From: an uncultured Bacteroidales bacterium
GTDB taxonomy: Bacteria; Bacteroidota; Bacteroidia; Bacteroidales; Muribaculaceae
Direction: 5' to 3'
Assembly: GCA_900544535.1 (NCBI GenBank)
Contig: UQVH01000011.1
Coordinates: 34,338 to 98,337 of the forward strand
DNA length: 64,000 bases
Made by a program: the position numbers and the translations under genes. A model generated the notes under the pieces. It had not been told where the DNA came from and ran no database searches. It saw nothing but the letters and a program-made list of their open reading frames with translations. Below, piece by piece: positions 9,032-16,121 of the stretch (positions are counted from its first letter, which is position 1; every line of letters starts with the position of its first letter).

Positions 9032-9439
9032 ATGAAAAAGTTACTCTCTTACTTAGCAGCAATTTGTCTGTCTTGTGTAATTCTCACCGCCTGTGGCGGA
9101 AAATCCTGGAATCAGGAACGTGCTCAGGAACTCTGCGACAAACAGTTCGAGCAACTCACCGCCGAGGATTTCGACGAAATGCTCGCACTTCTTGAAGGCG
9201 GTTGGGAAGATGTCTACAAACCGGCTCTTAAAGCCGAAGATCCGAAGTCGTCATCAGGCCTCTCCGATGAAGACTACGACTTCCTCAAGGTCTATCAGAA
9301 ATTAGGCAGGCGCGTCAGCTCTATGGCCACGGCCACAAAACGCGTCGTATCCGATTCGCAGTCAAAACAAGCCGAAGAGTTACAGAAACGCATCAATGAC
9401 GAATTGAGACAGCTGTTCGAGCAAAAAAGTAAAAATTAA
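9032..9439 (+). CDS. small lipoprotein of unknown function
   Basis: A 135-residue predicted lipoprotein with a signal peptide ending in the lipobox LTAC (Cys21). The mature part is hydrophilic and mostly alpha-helical, with many Glu, Gln, Asp and Lys residues and a C-terminal helix rich in Gln/Glu ('QSKQAEELQKRINDELRQL'), suggesting a helical bundle or coiled coil. No known family is recognised. It is the first gene after the TA-rich intergenic block and is followed by a GC-rich hairpin at 9470, so it may be a separate transcript from the paralog trio downstream. An envelope location follows from the lipobox; the function is unknown. Confidence 0.8.
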   Translation: MKKLLSYLAAICLSCVILTACGGKSWNQERAQELCDKQFEQLTAEDFDEMLALLEGGWEDVYKPALKAEDPKSSSGLSDEDYDFLKVYQKLGRRVSSMATATKRVVSDSQSKQAEELQKRINDELRQLFEQKSKN

Positions 9440-9469
9440 TATTTTAACCTGACTATCAATATATATTGC

Positions 9470-9500
9470 GCAGCGGATCAGCAGGTCCGCTGCATTGCTT
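9470..9500 (+). terminator. candidate terminator after the small lipoprotein gene
   Basis: An 8-bp perfect stem GCAGCGGA / TCCGCTGC (9470-9477 with 9486-9493) is followed by a short T-containing run (ATTGCTT). The stem is strong but the U-tract is weak, so it could instead be a processing or stability hairpin. Confidence 0.45.
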
Positions 9501-9530
9501 CTTATCAATACCCGAACAATTTATCCAGTT

Positions 9531-10202
9531 ATGAAATCTATTATCCGTAAAATAACGTTTATAACCACCGCAGCTGTAACCATACTGATGGCATCATGCT
9601 CCAAGGAAGTGCCTGAGACCTATGTTGCAGTCAAGATGGCCGGAGTGGAACTGAAATCCGCACCTGATGTAAAATCATCTGCCGTAAGTCCGGCCGAGAT
9701 GGGCGAGATCTTCCGCTACATCGACTTTCCGGCTGACGGCTGGGTGAAAGTGCGCAACATTGCCACCGGAAACGAAGGCTATCTCGACACTCTTGCCATC
9801 TCCCGCTCAAATTTCCCGCTCCTTGCACCTGAACTTGCCGAGCAGGAAGTAGACGAAGCTTATCTCGTCAACACCGAATCAACCGATATCTGCGAGCAGA
9901 CTGTCGGCTGGTCTTTCTGGAAGGTCGGTGACGGTGACGATGTAGCCGCCCTCCGCACGGAGTCGACTGTCTATACCGACGGGCGCATCCGGGGTGAGCA
10001 GTATTATTATAAAGGTGTGGCCAAAAACGGTTACCTGCTTCTCACCGAACAGGTGGAATATGGCGAGGAGACCGGCGAAAAGCTCGAAAAACCGATTATC
10101 GTCTATGAGGATATCGTCGATCAGCATGGCGTCTATATCGACGGGCGTCTCTTCATGCCCGCAAACTCCGGCGCCGGCTTCGACACCGACGACTGGGAAT
10201 AA
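9531..10202 (+). CDS. lipoprotein with SH3-like module (paralog A of a shuffled family)
   Basis: A 223-residue predicted lipoprotein: signal with lipobox LMASC, then a bacterial SH3-like beta domain (roughly residues 30-100, 'GWVKVRNIATGNEGYLDT' resembles SH3_3 loops), then a beta-rich C-terminal segment ending in 'SGAGFDTDDWE'. The ATG at 9531 is chosen because the lipoprotein signal starts there; the frame reaches back to a TTG at 9495. The whole mature region is closely repeated as the C-terminal half of the next gene, and the last 190 bases are nearly identical in DNA, which indicates recent duplication or gene conversion. Function unknown; SH3-like modules often bind peptidoglycan or peptides. 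Confidence 0.8.
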   Translation: MKSIIRKITFITTAAVTILMASCSKEVPETYVAVKMAGVELKSAPDVKSSAVSPAEMGEIFRYIDFPADGWVKVRNIATGNEGYLDTLAISRSNFPLLAPELAEQEVDEAYLVNTESTDICEQTVGWSFWKVGDGDDVAALRTESTVYTDGRIRGEQYYYKGVAKNGYLLLTEQVEYGEETGEKLEKPIIVYEDIVDQHGVYIDGRLFMPANSGAGFDTDDWE

Positions 10203-10238
10203 ACCATCACATTTCTCGATTCCAAAAGTTACCCACTC

Positions 10239-11540
10239 ATGAAAATATTATCTTTAGGCAAGACCTTGCGCTCTCTGTGCATGGCTGTCATGACGCTCTC
10301 TGCCACAGGAGCCTTTGCAGCTATTCCGCTCGCAGGCATTTATGAAATGGACGCCCGTCCTGATCTGAGCAAGCATCAGATGTATCTGGAACTTGATTTT
10401 ATAAACTCACGTCCTGATTTCACGCAGACATTCACCGGCAAAAAGGCAGAATTCAAGTTACTTCCGGCCGATTTCATGAATGCGAAAAAGCTGAAAACAA
10501 CATTCAAGGGCACCACGGCACCGGGTTTCGGAAAGTATCGCCAGCAGACACTCTTCTCCAATTCCGAAGAGTTCCGCATCACCAATCCACGCCTCAAAAA
10601 TGGTGTTGTGCTTGTCGATTGGGAAAATACAGCAGGTGTCAAGGGTGAGGCTGTGATAATTCCCCAGGCTGACGGTTCGATCGTCACTTACGGCCTGACA
10701 TCTTTCGACCGCCTCCTCAGCCCTGACGGTCACAAACTCCAGCTTGTCAAGAGCCTCCTCCCGGCCGACTTCGGAAGCAACTTTTCCGACTATGCCAAAC
10801 CCGGCTCCGCAACTGCCTCGTTTGCAGAGGAAATCAAGACTGACTGCGGCACTGATCTGAAAGGGACTCTCGCCCGTCTGCGCGATATGCCTGACACATC
10901 ATCGCCCGCACAGAGTTCTGTCGCAGCGTCTGAAACGCCCAAAGCAGCTCCCGACGGGAAATATGCGACCATAAAGATGGCCGGTGTCAACTTGCAGGCT
11001 GCCCCGAACACCCGGTCGGCCAAAGTGGCTGCTACCTCCATGGGAGAGATTTTCTGCCTCACAGGCACTCCGGCCAATGGCTGGGTCAAAGCCCGCAATA
11101 TCGCGACCGGCAAGGAAGGTTATATCGAAACCATCTGTCTTTTCGACTCAAAATATCCCCTCCTCGCACCTGAACTCGCCGAAAAGGAACCGGACGAAGC
11201 CTATCTCGTCAACACTGATGTCACAGAGGTCTGCGAACAAACCTCCGGCTGGTCTTTCTGGAAAGCAGGCGGCGACAAAGTCAAGGCGCTCAATTCAATT
11301 TCACTTGTCTATAACGACGGACGGCTCAGAGGGTACCAATATTATTATAAAGGTGTGGCCAAAGACGGCTATCTCCTCCTCACCGAGCAGGTGGAATATG
11401 GCGAGGAGAACGGCGAAAAGCTCAAAAAACCGATCATCGTCTATGAGGACATCGTCGATCAGCACGGCGTCTATATCGACGGAAAACTCTACATGGCCGC
11501 CAACTCCGGCGCCGGCTTCGACACCGACGGCTGGGAATAA
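10239..11540 (+). CDS. exported two-module protein (paralog B: N-module plus SH3-like module)
   Basis: A 433-residue exported protein. A signal peptide ends at about residue 27 (GAFAA), followed by an N-terminal module (about 28-170, 'KHQMYLELDFINSRPDFTQTF') shared with the next gene, a Ser/Ala/Pro-rich linker (about 205-240), and a C-terminal module (about 240-433) shared with the lipoprotein upstream, including the SH3-like part and the 'SGAGFDTDGWE' ending. It is thus a natural fusion of the two neighbours' unique modules. Gaps of 36 and 24 bases to its neighbours suggest one operon. Unlike paralog A it has no lipobox, so it is probably periplasmic or secreted. Function unknown. Confidence 0.82.
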   Translation: MKILSLGKTLRSLCMAVMTLSATGAFAAIPLAGIYEMDARPDLSKHQMYLELDFINSRPDFTQTFTGKKAEFKLLPADFMNAKKLKTTFKGTTAPGFGKYRQQTLFSNSEEFRITNPRLKNGVVLVDWENTAGVKGEAVIIPQADGSIVTYGLTSFDRLLSPDGHKLQLVKSLLPADFGSNFSDYAKPGSATASFAEEIKTDCGTDLKGTLARLRDMPDTSSPAQSSVAASETPKAAPDGKYATIKMAGVNLQAAPNTRSAKVAATSMGEIFCLTGTPANGWVKARNIATGKEGYIETICLFDSKYPLLAPELAEKEPDEAYLVNTDVTEVCEQTSGWSFWKAGGDKVKALNSISLVYNDGRLRGYQYYYKGVAKDGYLLLTEQVEYGEENGEKLKKPIIVYEDIVDQHGVYIDGKLYMAANSGAGFDTDGWE

Positions 11541-11564
11541 ACAACCACATCATAATTTCTCTTT

Positions 11565-12752
11565 ATGAAAAGAATATCACTGAACAAAGCGTTCCGCTCT
11601 CTGTGCATGGCAGTCATGACACTTTCTGCCACAGGCGCTTTCGCGGCCATTCCCCTCGCAGGCATATATGAAATGAACGATAAGGCCGACGGGAGCAAGC
11701 ATCAGATGTATCTGGAACTGGATTTCATAAATTCACGGCCCGACTTTACTCAGACCTTCACAACAAAAAGATCTGAATTCAAACTCCTTCCGAGCGATTT
11801 CATGCGGGCTAAGAAGCTCAGCCGCGAGTTCAAGGGGACAACGGCTCCGGGTTTCGGCAAATATCGCCACCACATGCTGTTTTCAAGCTCCGAAGAATTC
11901 CGCATCACCAATCCCCGCCTTAAGAAAGGCATCATACTTGTTGACTGGGAAAATACCTTAGGCAAAAAGGGTGAGGCCATTATCATTCCTCAGTCCGACG
12001 GCTCTCTCGTGACCTATGGCCTGACCACTTTCGATCGGCTCATAGGCCCCGACGGACATAAGCTGACGCTTGTCAAAAGCCTTTTGCCTGACAAAGACAA
12101 TGGTGGTAATAACGATAAGGCCGACAAAGAGCAGCCGGGAACAATTACAGCTGACGGAGGCTTGGTGCAGGAAATAGTCACCATCTGCACCTATCCCGGC
12201 GGTGTGCCCGACGCTATCAAGCGGCTTAAGGAGATTCCCGACAGTGACAGCACGGACGGCACACCTGCTCCCGGAAATGTTGCCCCTGCTGCCGTTCCGG
12301 AACCTGTTGCCTCCGACGAACCACAAGGCTCAGAGAAACGTCCCGCCACGGCTCCGGTCTCAGAAGATAAGAAAGACAACACTTTCAATACATTTGTCAG
12401 AGAAGGTATCTGGAGGGCAAGTTCAACGTTGGCCAAATTGGGTATGGGCCAAAACGGAATGATGACCGCAGCCGCCACATTCTCTGACGGTGGCAACGGC
12501 ACAGTCGTCATGAACATGACCCAGGAGATAGCCCCCGGCGACTGCCATACTTATCGTTTCGAATACGTTTATTACGGCAAAACAGTCGGTAATACAGTTG
12601 TGTTTGACAGAATCACCATCACCAAGAGAGCCGGAACACCGGTGCCGAACGCAAAGCCGCAGCCCATTCCAAAAAATGAGCCCAACGTCATCAAACTGCT
12701 GACACCGACCTCATTCGACTTCAACGGTCTGAAATTCCACCGGACAAACTGA
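11565..12752 (+). CDS. exported protein (paralog C: N-module with a different C-terminus)
   Basis: A 395-residue exported protein. Residues 1-170 are a close paralog of the N-terminal module of the preceding gene: same signal peptide ('LCMAVMTLSATGAFAA'), same IPLAGIYEM start of the mature protein, same DFINSRPDFTQTF and EEFRITNPRLK segments. After a Pro/Ala/Glu-rich linker (about 215-265) the C-terminal half is unrelated to the SH3-like module and contains a beta-rich domain (about 275-375). The mature protein has no lipobox. It sits 24 bases after paralog B and 34 before the LRR protein. Function unknown; extracytoplasmic location inferred from the signal. Confidence 0.8.
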   Translation: MKRISLNKAFRSLCMAVMTLSATGAFAAIPLAGIYEMNDKADGSKHQMYLELDFINSRPDFTQTFTTKRSEFKLLPSDFMRAKKLSREFKGTTAPGFGKYRHHMLFSSSEEFRITNPRLKKGIILVDWENTLGKKGEAIIIPQSDGSLVTYGLTTFDRLIGPDGHKLTLVKSLLPDKDNGGNNDKADKEQPGTITADGGLVQEIVTICTYPGGVPDAIKRLKEIPDSDSTDGTPAPGNVAPAAVPEPVASDEPQGSEKRPATAPVSEDKKDNTFNTFVREGIWRASSTLAKLGMGQNGMMTAAATFSDGGNGTVVMNMTQEIAPGDCHTYRFEYVYYGKTVGNTVVFDRITITKRAGTPVPNAKPQPIPKNEPNVIKLLTPTSFDFNGLKFHRTN

Positions 12753-12786
12753 TCCAATTTTATTTCAAAATCTAAATTAGCCATAA

Positions 12787-14073
12787 ATGTTAAAATCTAA
12801 GATTAGATTAAAGGTAATACTTATAAGTATATTGTGCAGTATTTCATCGACTCTCTCCGCAGAAGAAACTTATATCGTTGATGGAATTGTCTACCGCATA
12901 GTAACCAATCCCTACGACAACAATAAAGATGGTCTTGAAGTGGTAAGTATCACTAATGATGCACCTGTCAACGAATTAGTGAATAGTTATTCTTTATATA
13001 TTCCCGAAGAAGTAAAGCTACACAACGGAACAACATATAAAGTATGCGGAACGGCTTCAAATATTTTGGAGAATTTTACGCCCCAAAAAACTACCCATAT
13101 CTCGTTTGCTTGGAAAAACTTCAGTTATATCGGAGATTACGCATTTTATTGGTTGAAAAATAAAGTGAAAATCCAAGTAGATCTTCCTCCCCAATGCAAA
13201 AAAGTAGGAGATTTCGCTTTTGCATATAGCCCTAATGTGTCACCACGCGGTATTTCTCGCCTCACATCAATCGGCGAAAAGGCTTTTGCTTATACTAATT
13301 TCGGAAGTTGGGGCATAAGCCTTTCAGATGACCTTGAAATTATGGGAGGATGGAATATTGAAGAAGGCCTCTATGGACGTCCGGCATTCCAAGGTGCAAA
13401 AATCACAAGGTTCGATTCCACCTTAAAACATCCGTTTCTCAAAGTCTATGACCAAGATTTATATAATAAAAACCTTACCACATTGGTTTTCGTTCCATCC
13501 GGGAAATCCTCCTGGACTCCACCTGAGACACTAAAGACAATCGGGCAGGAAGCCTTTTGTGGCAACTACGCATTAGAACAGATTACAGTTCCTGCAAGTG
13601 TATCAAAAATCGGGCGTCTTGCATTTGCAGATTGTACGGCACTCAAATACATAGTTTTTGCTGAACGTAATGAAAATGACGATGTCCTGACTATCAACTC
13701 CGAAGCTTTTCAGCACTCCAATTCAAATGAAGCCTTTGAGTCTAAGGATGCTTTCGTGTATATCAAACTGATGAATTGGATGCCTGAAAAGTACAATATG
13801 GACCCTGACGCATTAAGCCCTGAACAATATAAAAATATCACATTACGAGTTCCTAAAGGTTACAAGAAATCGGCTCAAGTCACTTATCCATGGAGCCGAT
13901 TCAATCGGATAACTGAGTTTGCACCTGAAAGCGGTATCGAGACAATAATTACCGACGAAAGTGATTCTTCAGTGCACTACTATAATCTGCAAGGAATTGA
14001 AGTAAATACACCAGCCAAAGGACAATTATTAATACGTCTGCAAGGGAACAAAAGGACTAAAATAATTTATTGA
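12787..14073 (+). CDS. BspA-like leucine-rich-repeat surface protein
   Basis: A 428-residue exported protein with signal peptide (1-24) and several BspA/LRR_5-type repeats, for example 'IGDYAFYWL', 'VGDFAFAY', 'IGEKAFAYT', 'IGQEAFCGNYALEQI' and 'IGRLAFADCTALKYI'. The last 35 residues ('HYYNLQGIEVNTPAKGQLLIR') look like the short C-terminal sorting/tail domain common on secreted proteins of Bacteroidales. The family is associated with surface display and adhesion. The gene is distinctly richer in A and T than the modules upstream, with many AAA, AAT and TAT codons, suggesting separate acquisition. A stem-loop terminator follows at 14097. Confidence 0.85.
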   Translation: MLKSKIRLKVILISILCSISSTLSAEETYIVDGIVYRIVTNPYDNNKDGLEVVSITNDAPVNELVNSYSLYIPEEVKLHNGTTYKVCGTASNILENFTPQKTTHISFAWKNFSYIGDYAFYWLKNKVKIQVDLPPQCKKVGDFAFAYSPNVSPRGISRLTSIGEKAFAYTNFGSWGISLSDDLEIMGGWNIEEGLYGRPAFQGAKITRFDSTLKHPFLKVYDQDLYNKNLTTLVFVPSGKSSWTPPETLKTIGQEAFCGNYALEQITVPASVSKIGRLAFADCTALKYIVFAERNENDDVLTINSEAFQHSNSNEAFESKDAFVYIKLMNWMPEKYNMDPDALSPEQYKNITLRVPKGYKKSAQVTYPWSRFNRITEFAPESGIETIITDESDSSVHYYNLQGIEVNTPAKGQLLIRLQGNKRTKIIY

Positions 14074-14096
14074 TAATCACATCCGCACTCTAAAAC

Positions 14097-14140
14097 AGAA
14101 GAGGCTCATCCGCCATTTGGCTTGAGTCTCTTCTCTTTTG
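14097..14140 (+). terminator. stem-loop terminator after the LRR gene (possibly bidirectional)
   Basis: A 12-bp stem, AGAAGAGGCTCA (14097-14108) with TGAGTCTCTTCT (14123-14134) containing one G-T wobble, is followed by CTTTTG on the plus strand and by TGTTTTA on the minus strand. It could therefore serve both the LRR gene and the convergent nucleotidyltransferase gene. Confidence 0.75.
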
Positions 14141-14169
14141 TATGTATGTTGGCCGGTTTTATTCCAACA

Positions 14170-14487
14170 TCAATTCACACTATAAATCACTTGCTTTTTA
14201 TTATCTACCAAAGCTTTTAAAACTGGATTGAGGTTGGTCCCGTATTCTATGAGATCAACCTTGCGGTTGAACAGACCTTCAAGCGCATCTCTCAGCTCGA
14301 AATAATTTGAAACATAGTCAAAATCCAAACCATCAGGATCATATGGTTCAAAATCCACGAGCAAATCCACATCACTGTTTTCATTGAATCTATCTGTAAG
14401 TATGGACCCAAAGACCGACAGCGTCTTAACTCTGTGTCTCCGACACAAAGCCAGGATTCGTTGTAAATTCAGTTCGATCAGTTTCAT
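14170..14487 (-). CDS. MntA-like minimal nucleotidyltransferase, no HepT partner
   Basis: A 105-residue protein with the nucleotidyltransferase fold core: 'FGSILTDRFNENSDVDLLVDF' shows the GS...DxD metal-binding signature, and a further acidic strand 'KVDLIEY' completes the active site. Proteins of this kind (MntA) are antitoxins that AMPylate HepT toxins in type VII toxin-antitoxin pairs. HepT is normally encoded directly beside mntA, but no HEPN-type open frame is present on either side (LRR gene on one side, rpsF promoter on the other). Either the partner is elsewhere, lost, or this is a solitary nucleotidyltransferase. The gene is more AT-rich than its ribosomal neighbours. Confidence 0.85.
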   Translation of the reverse strand: MKLIELNLQRILALCRRHRVKTLSVFGSILTDRFNENSDVDLLVDFEPYDPDGLDFDYVSNYFELRDALEGLFNRKVDLIEYGTNLNPVLKALVDNKKQVIYSVN

Positions 14488-14637
14488 TGCGTATGCAAAA
14501 ATAAGTAATCAATTTTGAATTAAATACGAACCGGCTACAAAATCAGTTTTACAAGGTCGATGACTTTTATGATTTTATGAGCTGATGCTTTTTCGCCTTT
14601 TATCGAAGCGCATTGAGCAAACTTTGATTGAAAAAAC

Positions 14638-14668
14638 TTTGGGAATAACAGAAAAATCACTACCTTTG
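14638..14668 (+). promoter_or_regulatory. consensus promoter of the rpsF operon
   Basis: TTTG (14638-14641), a 19-base spacer and TACCTTTG (14661-14668) form a textbook Bacteroidetes sigma-ABfr promoter. Initiation would be a few bases downstream, giving a leader of roughly 70 bases ahead of rpsF. Confidence 0.9.
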
Positions 14669-14683
14669 CACCCGAAAAAGTGT

Positions 14684-14706
14684 GCCTGCCGATTTTTGCA
14701 GCGGGC
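14684..14706 (+). promoter_or_regulatory. hairpin in the rpsF leader, possible S6:S18 autoregulatory site
   Basis: In the leader, GCC-TGC (14684-14689) can pair with GCA and GGC (14698-14706) with a GCG bulge. Many bacteria control rpsF operons through a leader hairpin bound by the S6:S18 complex. The position and small bulged stem are compatible, but I cannot confirm the conserved motif without a covariance search. Confidence 0.3.
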
Positions 14707-14742
14707 CAAAACAAACACCAATCACATAATTAATCAACCAAA

Positions 14743-15108
14743 ATGCATTACGAAACCGTTTTCATTTTAACTCCCGTTTTGTCTGACCAGCAGATGAAGG
14801 AAGCGGTAGAAAAATTCGAGAAGGTGCTGACCGACAACGGCGCATCAATCGTAAACGAAGAAATCTGGGGCCTTCGCAAGCTTGCTTATCCCATCCAGAA
14901 GAAATCTACCGGCTTCTACTCACTCGTTGAGTTCGACGGTGATCCCACCATCGTAAAGAAACTTGAGACTGCTTTCCGCCGCGACGAACGCGTTCTTCGC
15001 TTCCTCGTGTTCCGTCTCGACAAGTATGCTGCCGAATATGCTGAAAAGCGTCGCAGCAACCGCGCTAAAGAAACAACCACAGTCACTGAAGAAGTAAAGG
15101 AGAACTAA
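14743..15108 (+). CDS. rpsF: 30S ribosomal protein S6
   Basis: A 121-residue S6 protein; it begins 'MHYETVFILTPVLSDQQM' and contains the 'WGLRKLAYPIQKKSTGFY' and 'RRDERVLRFLVFRLDKYA' segments of the family. S6 binds S18 and helix 23 of 16S rRNA on the platform of the 30S subunit. The C-terminal tail after about residue 100 is charged and probably disordered, slightly longer than in E. coli without its glutamate tail. It is the first gene of the S6-S18-L9 operon with only 3 bases before rpsR. Confidence 0.98.
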   Translation: MHYETVFILTPVLSDQQMKEAVEKFEKVLTDNGASIVNEEIWGLRKLAYPIQKKSTGFYSLVEFDGDPTIVKKLETAFRRDERVLRFLVFRLDKYAAEYAEKRRSNRAKETTTVTEEVKEN

Positions 15109-15111
15109 ATC

Positions 15112-15378
15112 ATGGCACAAGCATCTGAAATCCGCTACCTCACTCCCCTGTCGGTAGACGTTAAGAAGAAAAAATATTGCCGTTTCAAAAGAAGCGGTAT
15201 CAAATATATCGACTACAAGGACCCCGAATTCCTGAAGAAGTTCCTCAACGAACAGGGCAAAATCCTTCCCCGCCGCATCACCGGCACTTCGCTCAAATTC
15301 CAGCGTCGCGTGGCTCAGGCCGTTAAACGTGCCCGTCACCTTGCCCTCCTACCCTACGTTACCGACTTGATGAAATAA
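15112..15378 (+). CDS. rpsR: 30S ribosomal protein S18
   Basis: An 88-residue S18 protein with the family core 'KYCRFKRSGIKYIDYKDPEFL' type segment split over residues 20-43 and 'LPRRITGTSLKFQRRVAQA' in the middle. It binds 16S rRNA together with S6. A cysteine (C22) stands alone, so there is no zinc site. The gene follows rpsF by three bases and precedes rplI by 21. Confidence 0.98.
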   Translation: MAQASEIRYLTPLSVDVKKKKYCRFKRSGIKYIDYKDPEFLKKFLNEQGKILPRRITGTSLKFQRRVAQAVKRARHLALLPYVTDLMK

Positions 15379-15399
15379 CTTTAAAAGCTATCAGGAATT

Positions 15400-15840
15400 A
15401 TGAAGATCATCCTCACAGAAGACATCGCCAACCTCGGCTACAAAGACGATGTAGTCGAAGTCAAGAACGGATATGGTCGCAACTACCTTATCCCGTCCGG
15501 CAAAGCAGTGATTGCAACCGAATCAGCTCTTAAAGTTCTTGCTGAAAACCAGCGTCAGCGCGCCCACAAGCTCGCCCGCATCAAGGCCGAGGCCGAAGCT
15601 GCCGCAGCCGCTCTTCAGGACGTTAAGCTCACCATCGGTGCAAAGACTTCTTCAACCGGCACTATTTTCGGCTCTGTAAACGCTATCCAGATTGCAGAAG
15701 CTCTCGAAAAGCTCGGCCACAACGTGGACCGCAAACTCATCTCGCTCGAGCCCGTCAAAGAAGTGGGCAACTACACAGCTACCATCAAGCTACACCGCGA
15801 TGTTACTGTAAACGTGCCTTTCGAAGTAGTTTCCGAATAA
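15400..15840 (+). CDS. rplI: 50S ribosomal protein L9
   Basis: A 146-residue L9 protein: the N-terminal domain (1-50, 'DVVEVKNGYGRNYLIPSGKA') binds 23S rRNA, a long connecting helix rich in Ala, Glu and Arg follows (about 52-78), and the C-terminal domain (about 80-146) carries 'SSTGTIFGSV'. It is the last gene of the rpsF-rpsR-rplI operon, with a stem-loop 46 bases after the stop codon. Confidence 0.98.
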   Translation: MKIILTEDIANLGYKDDVVEVKNGYGRNYLIPSGKAVIATESALKVLAENQRQRAHKLARIKAEAEAAAAALQDVKLTIGAKTSSTGTIFGSVNAIQIAEALEKLGHNVDRKLISLEPVKEVGNYTATIKLHRDVTVNVPFEVVSE

Positions 15841-15885
15841 TCTTTTCAGCAACGGAAACCGCTTCAGCGGAAAAAGCATATAACG

Positions 15886-15927
15886 TCAGGCGACCCTATG
15901 CCAATCATAGGGCCGCCTGATTTCTTC
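15886..15927 (+). terminator. terminator of the rpsF-rpsR-rplI operon
   Basis: A 15-bp stem with one mismatch (15886-15900 with 15906-15920, loop CCAAT) is followed by TTTCTTC. The strength and position after rplI make it the probable operon end. Confidence 0.8.
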
Positions 15928-16121
15928 CTGCCAGTACCATGATCCGGACGAAACAGATTTTAACATTATCTGTTTTTTGTCTGATTCATCGTCTAAAGCC
16001 TCCCGAAGGTAGATAAGCCACCGTGAATGATTAAACTTTTGAGTATTTTTACAGTCAGAATTAACAGTCAACCCCAATTAAACCAACCAATTCACCGAAC
16101 TGAAAAGAGAACAGAAAAAGC

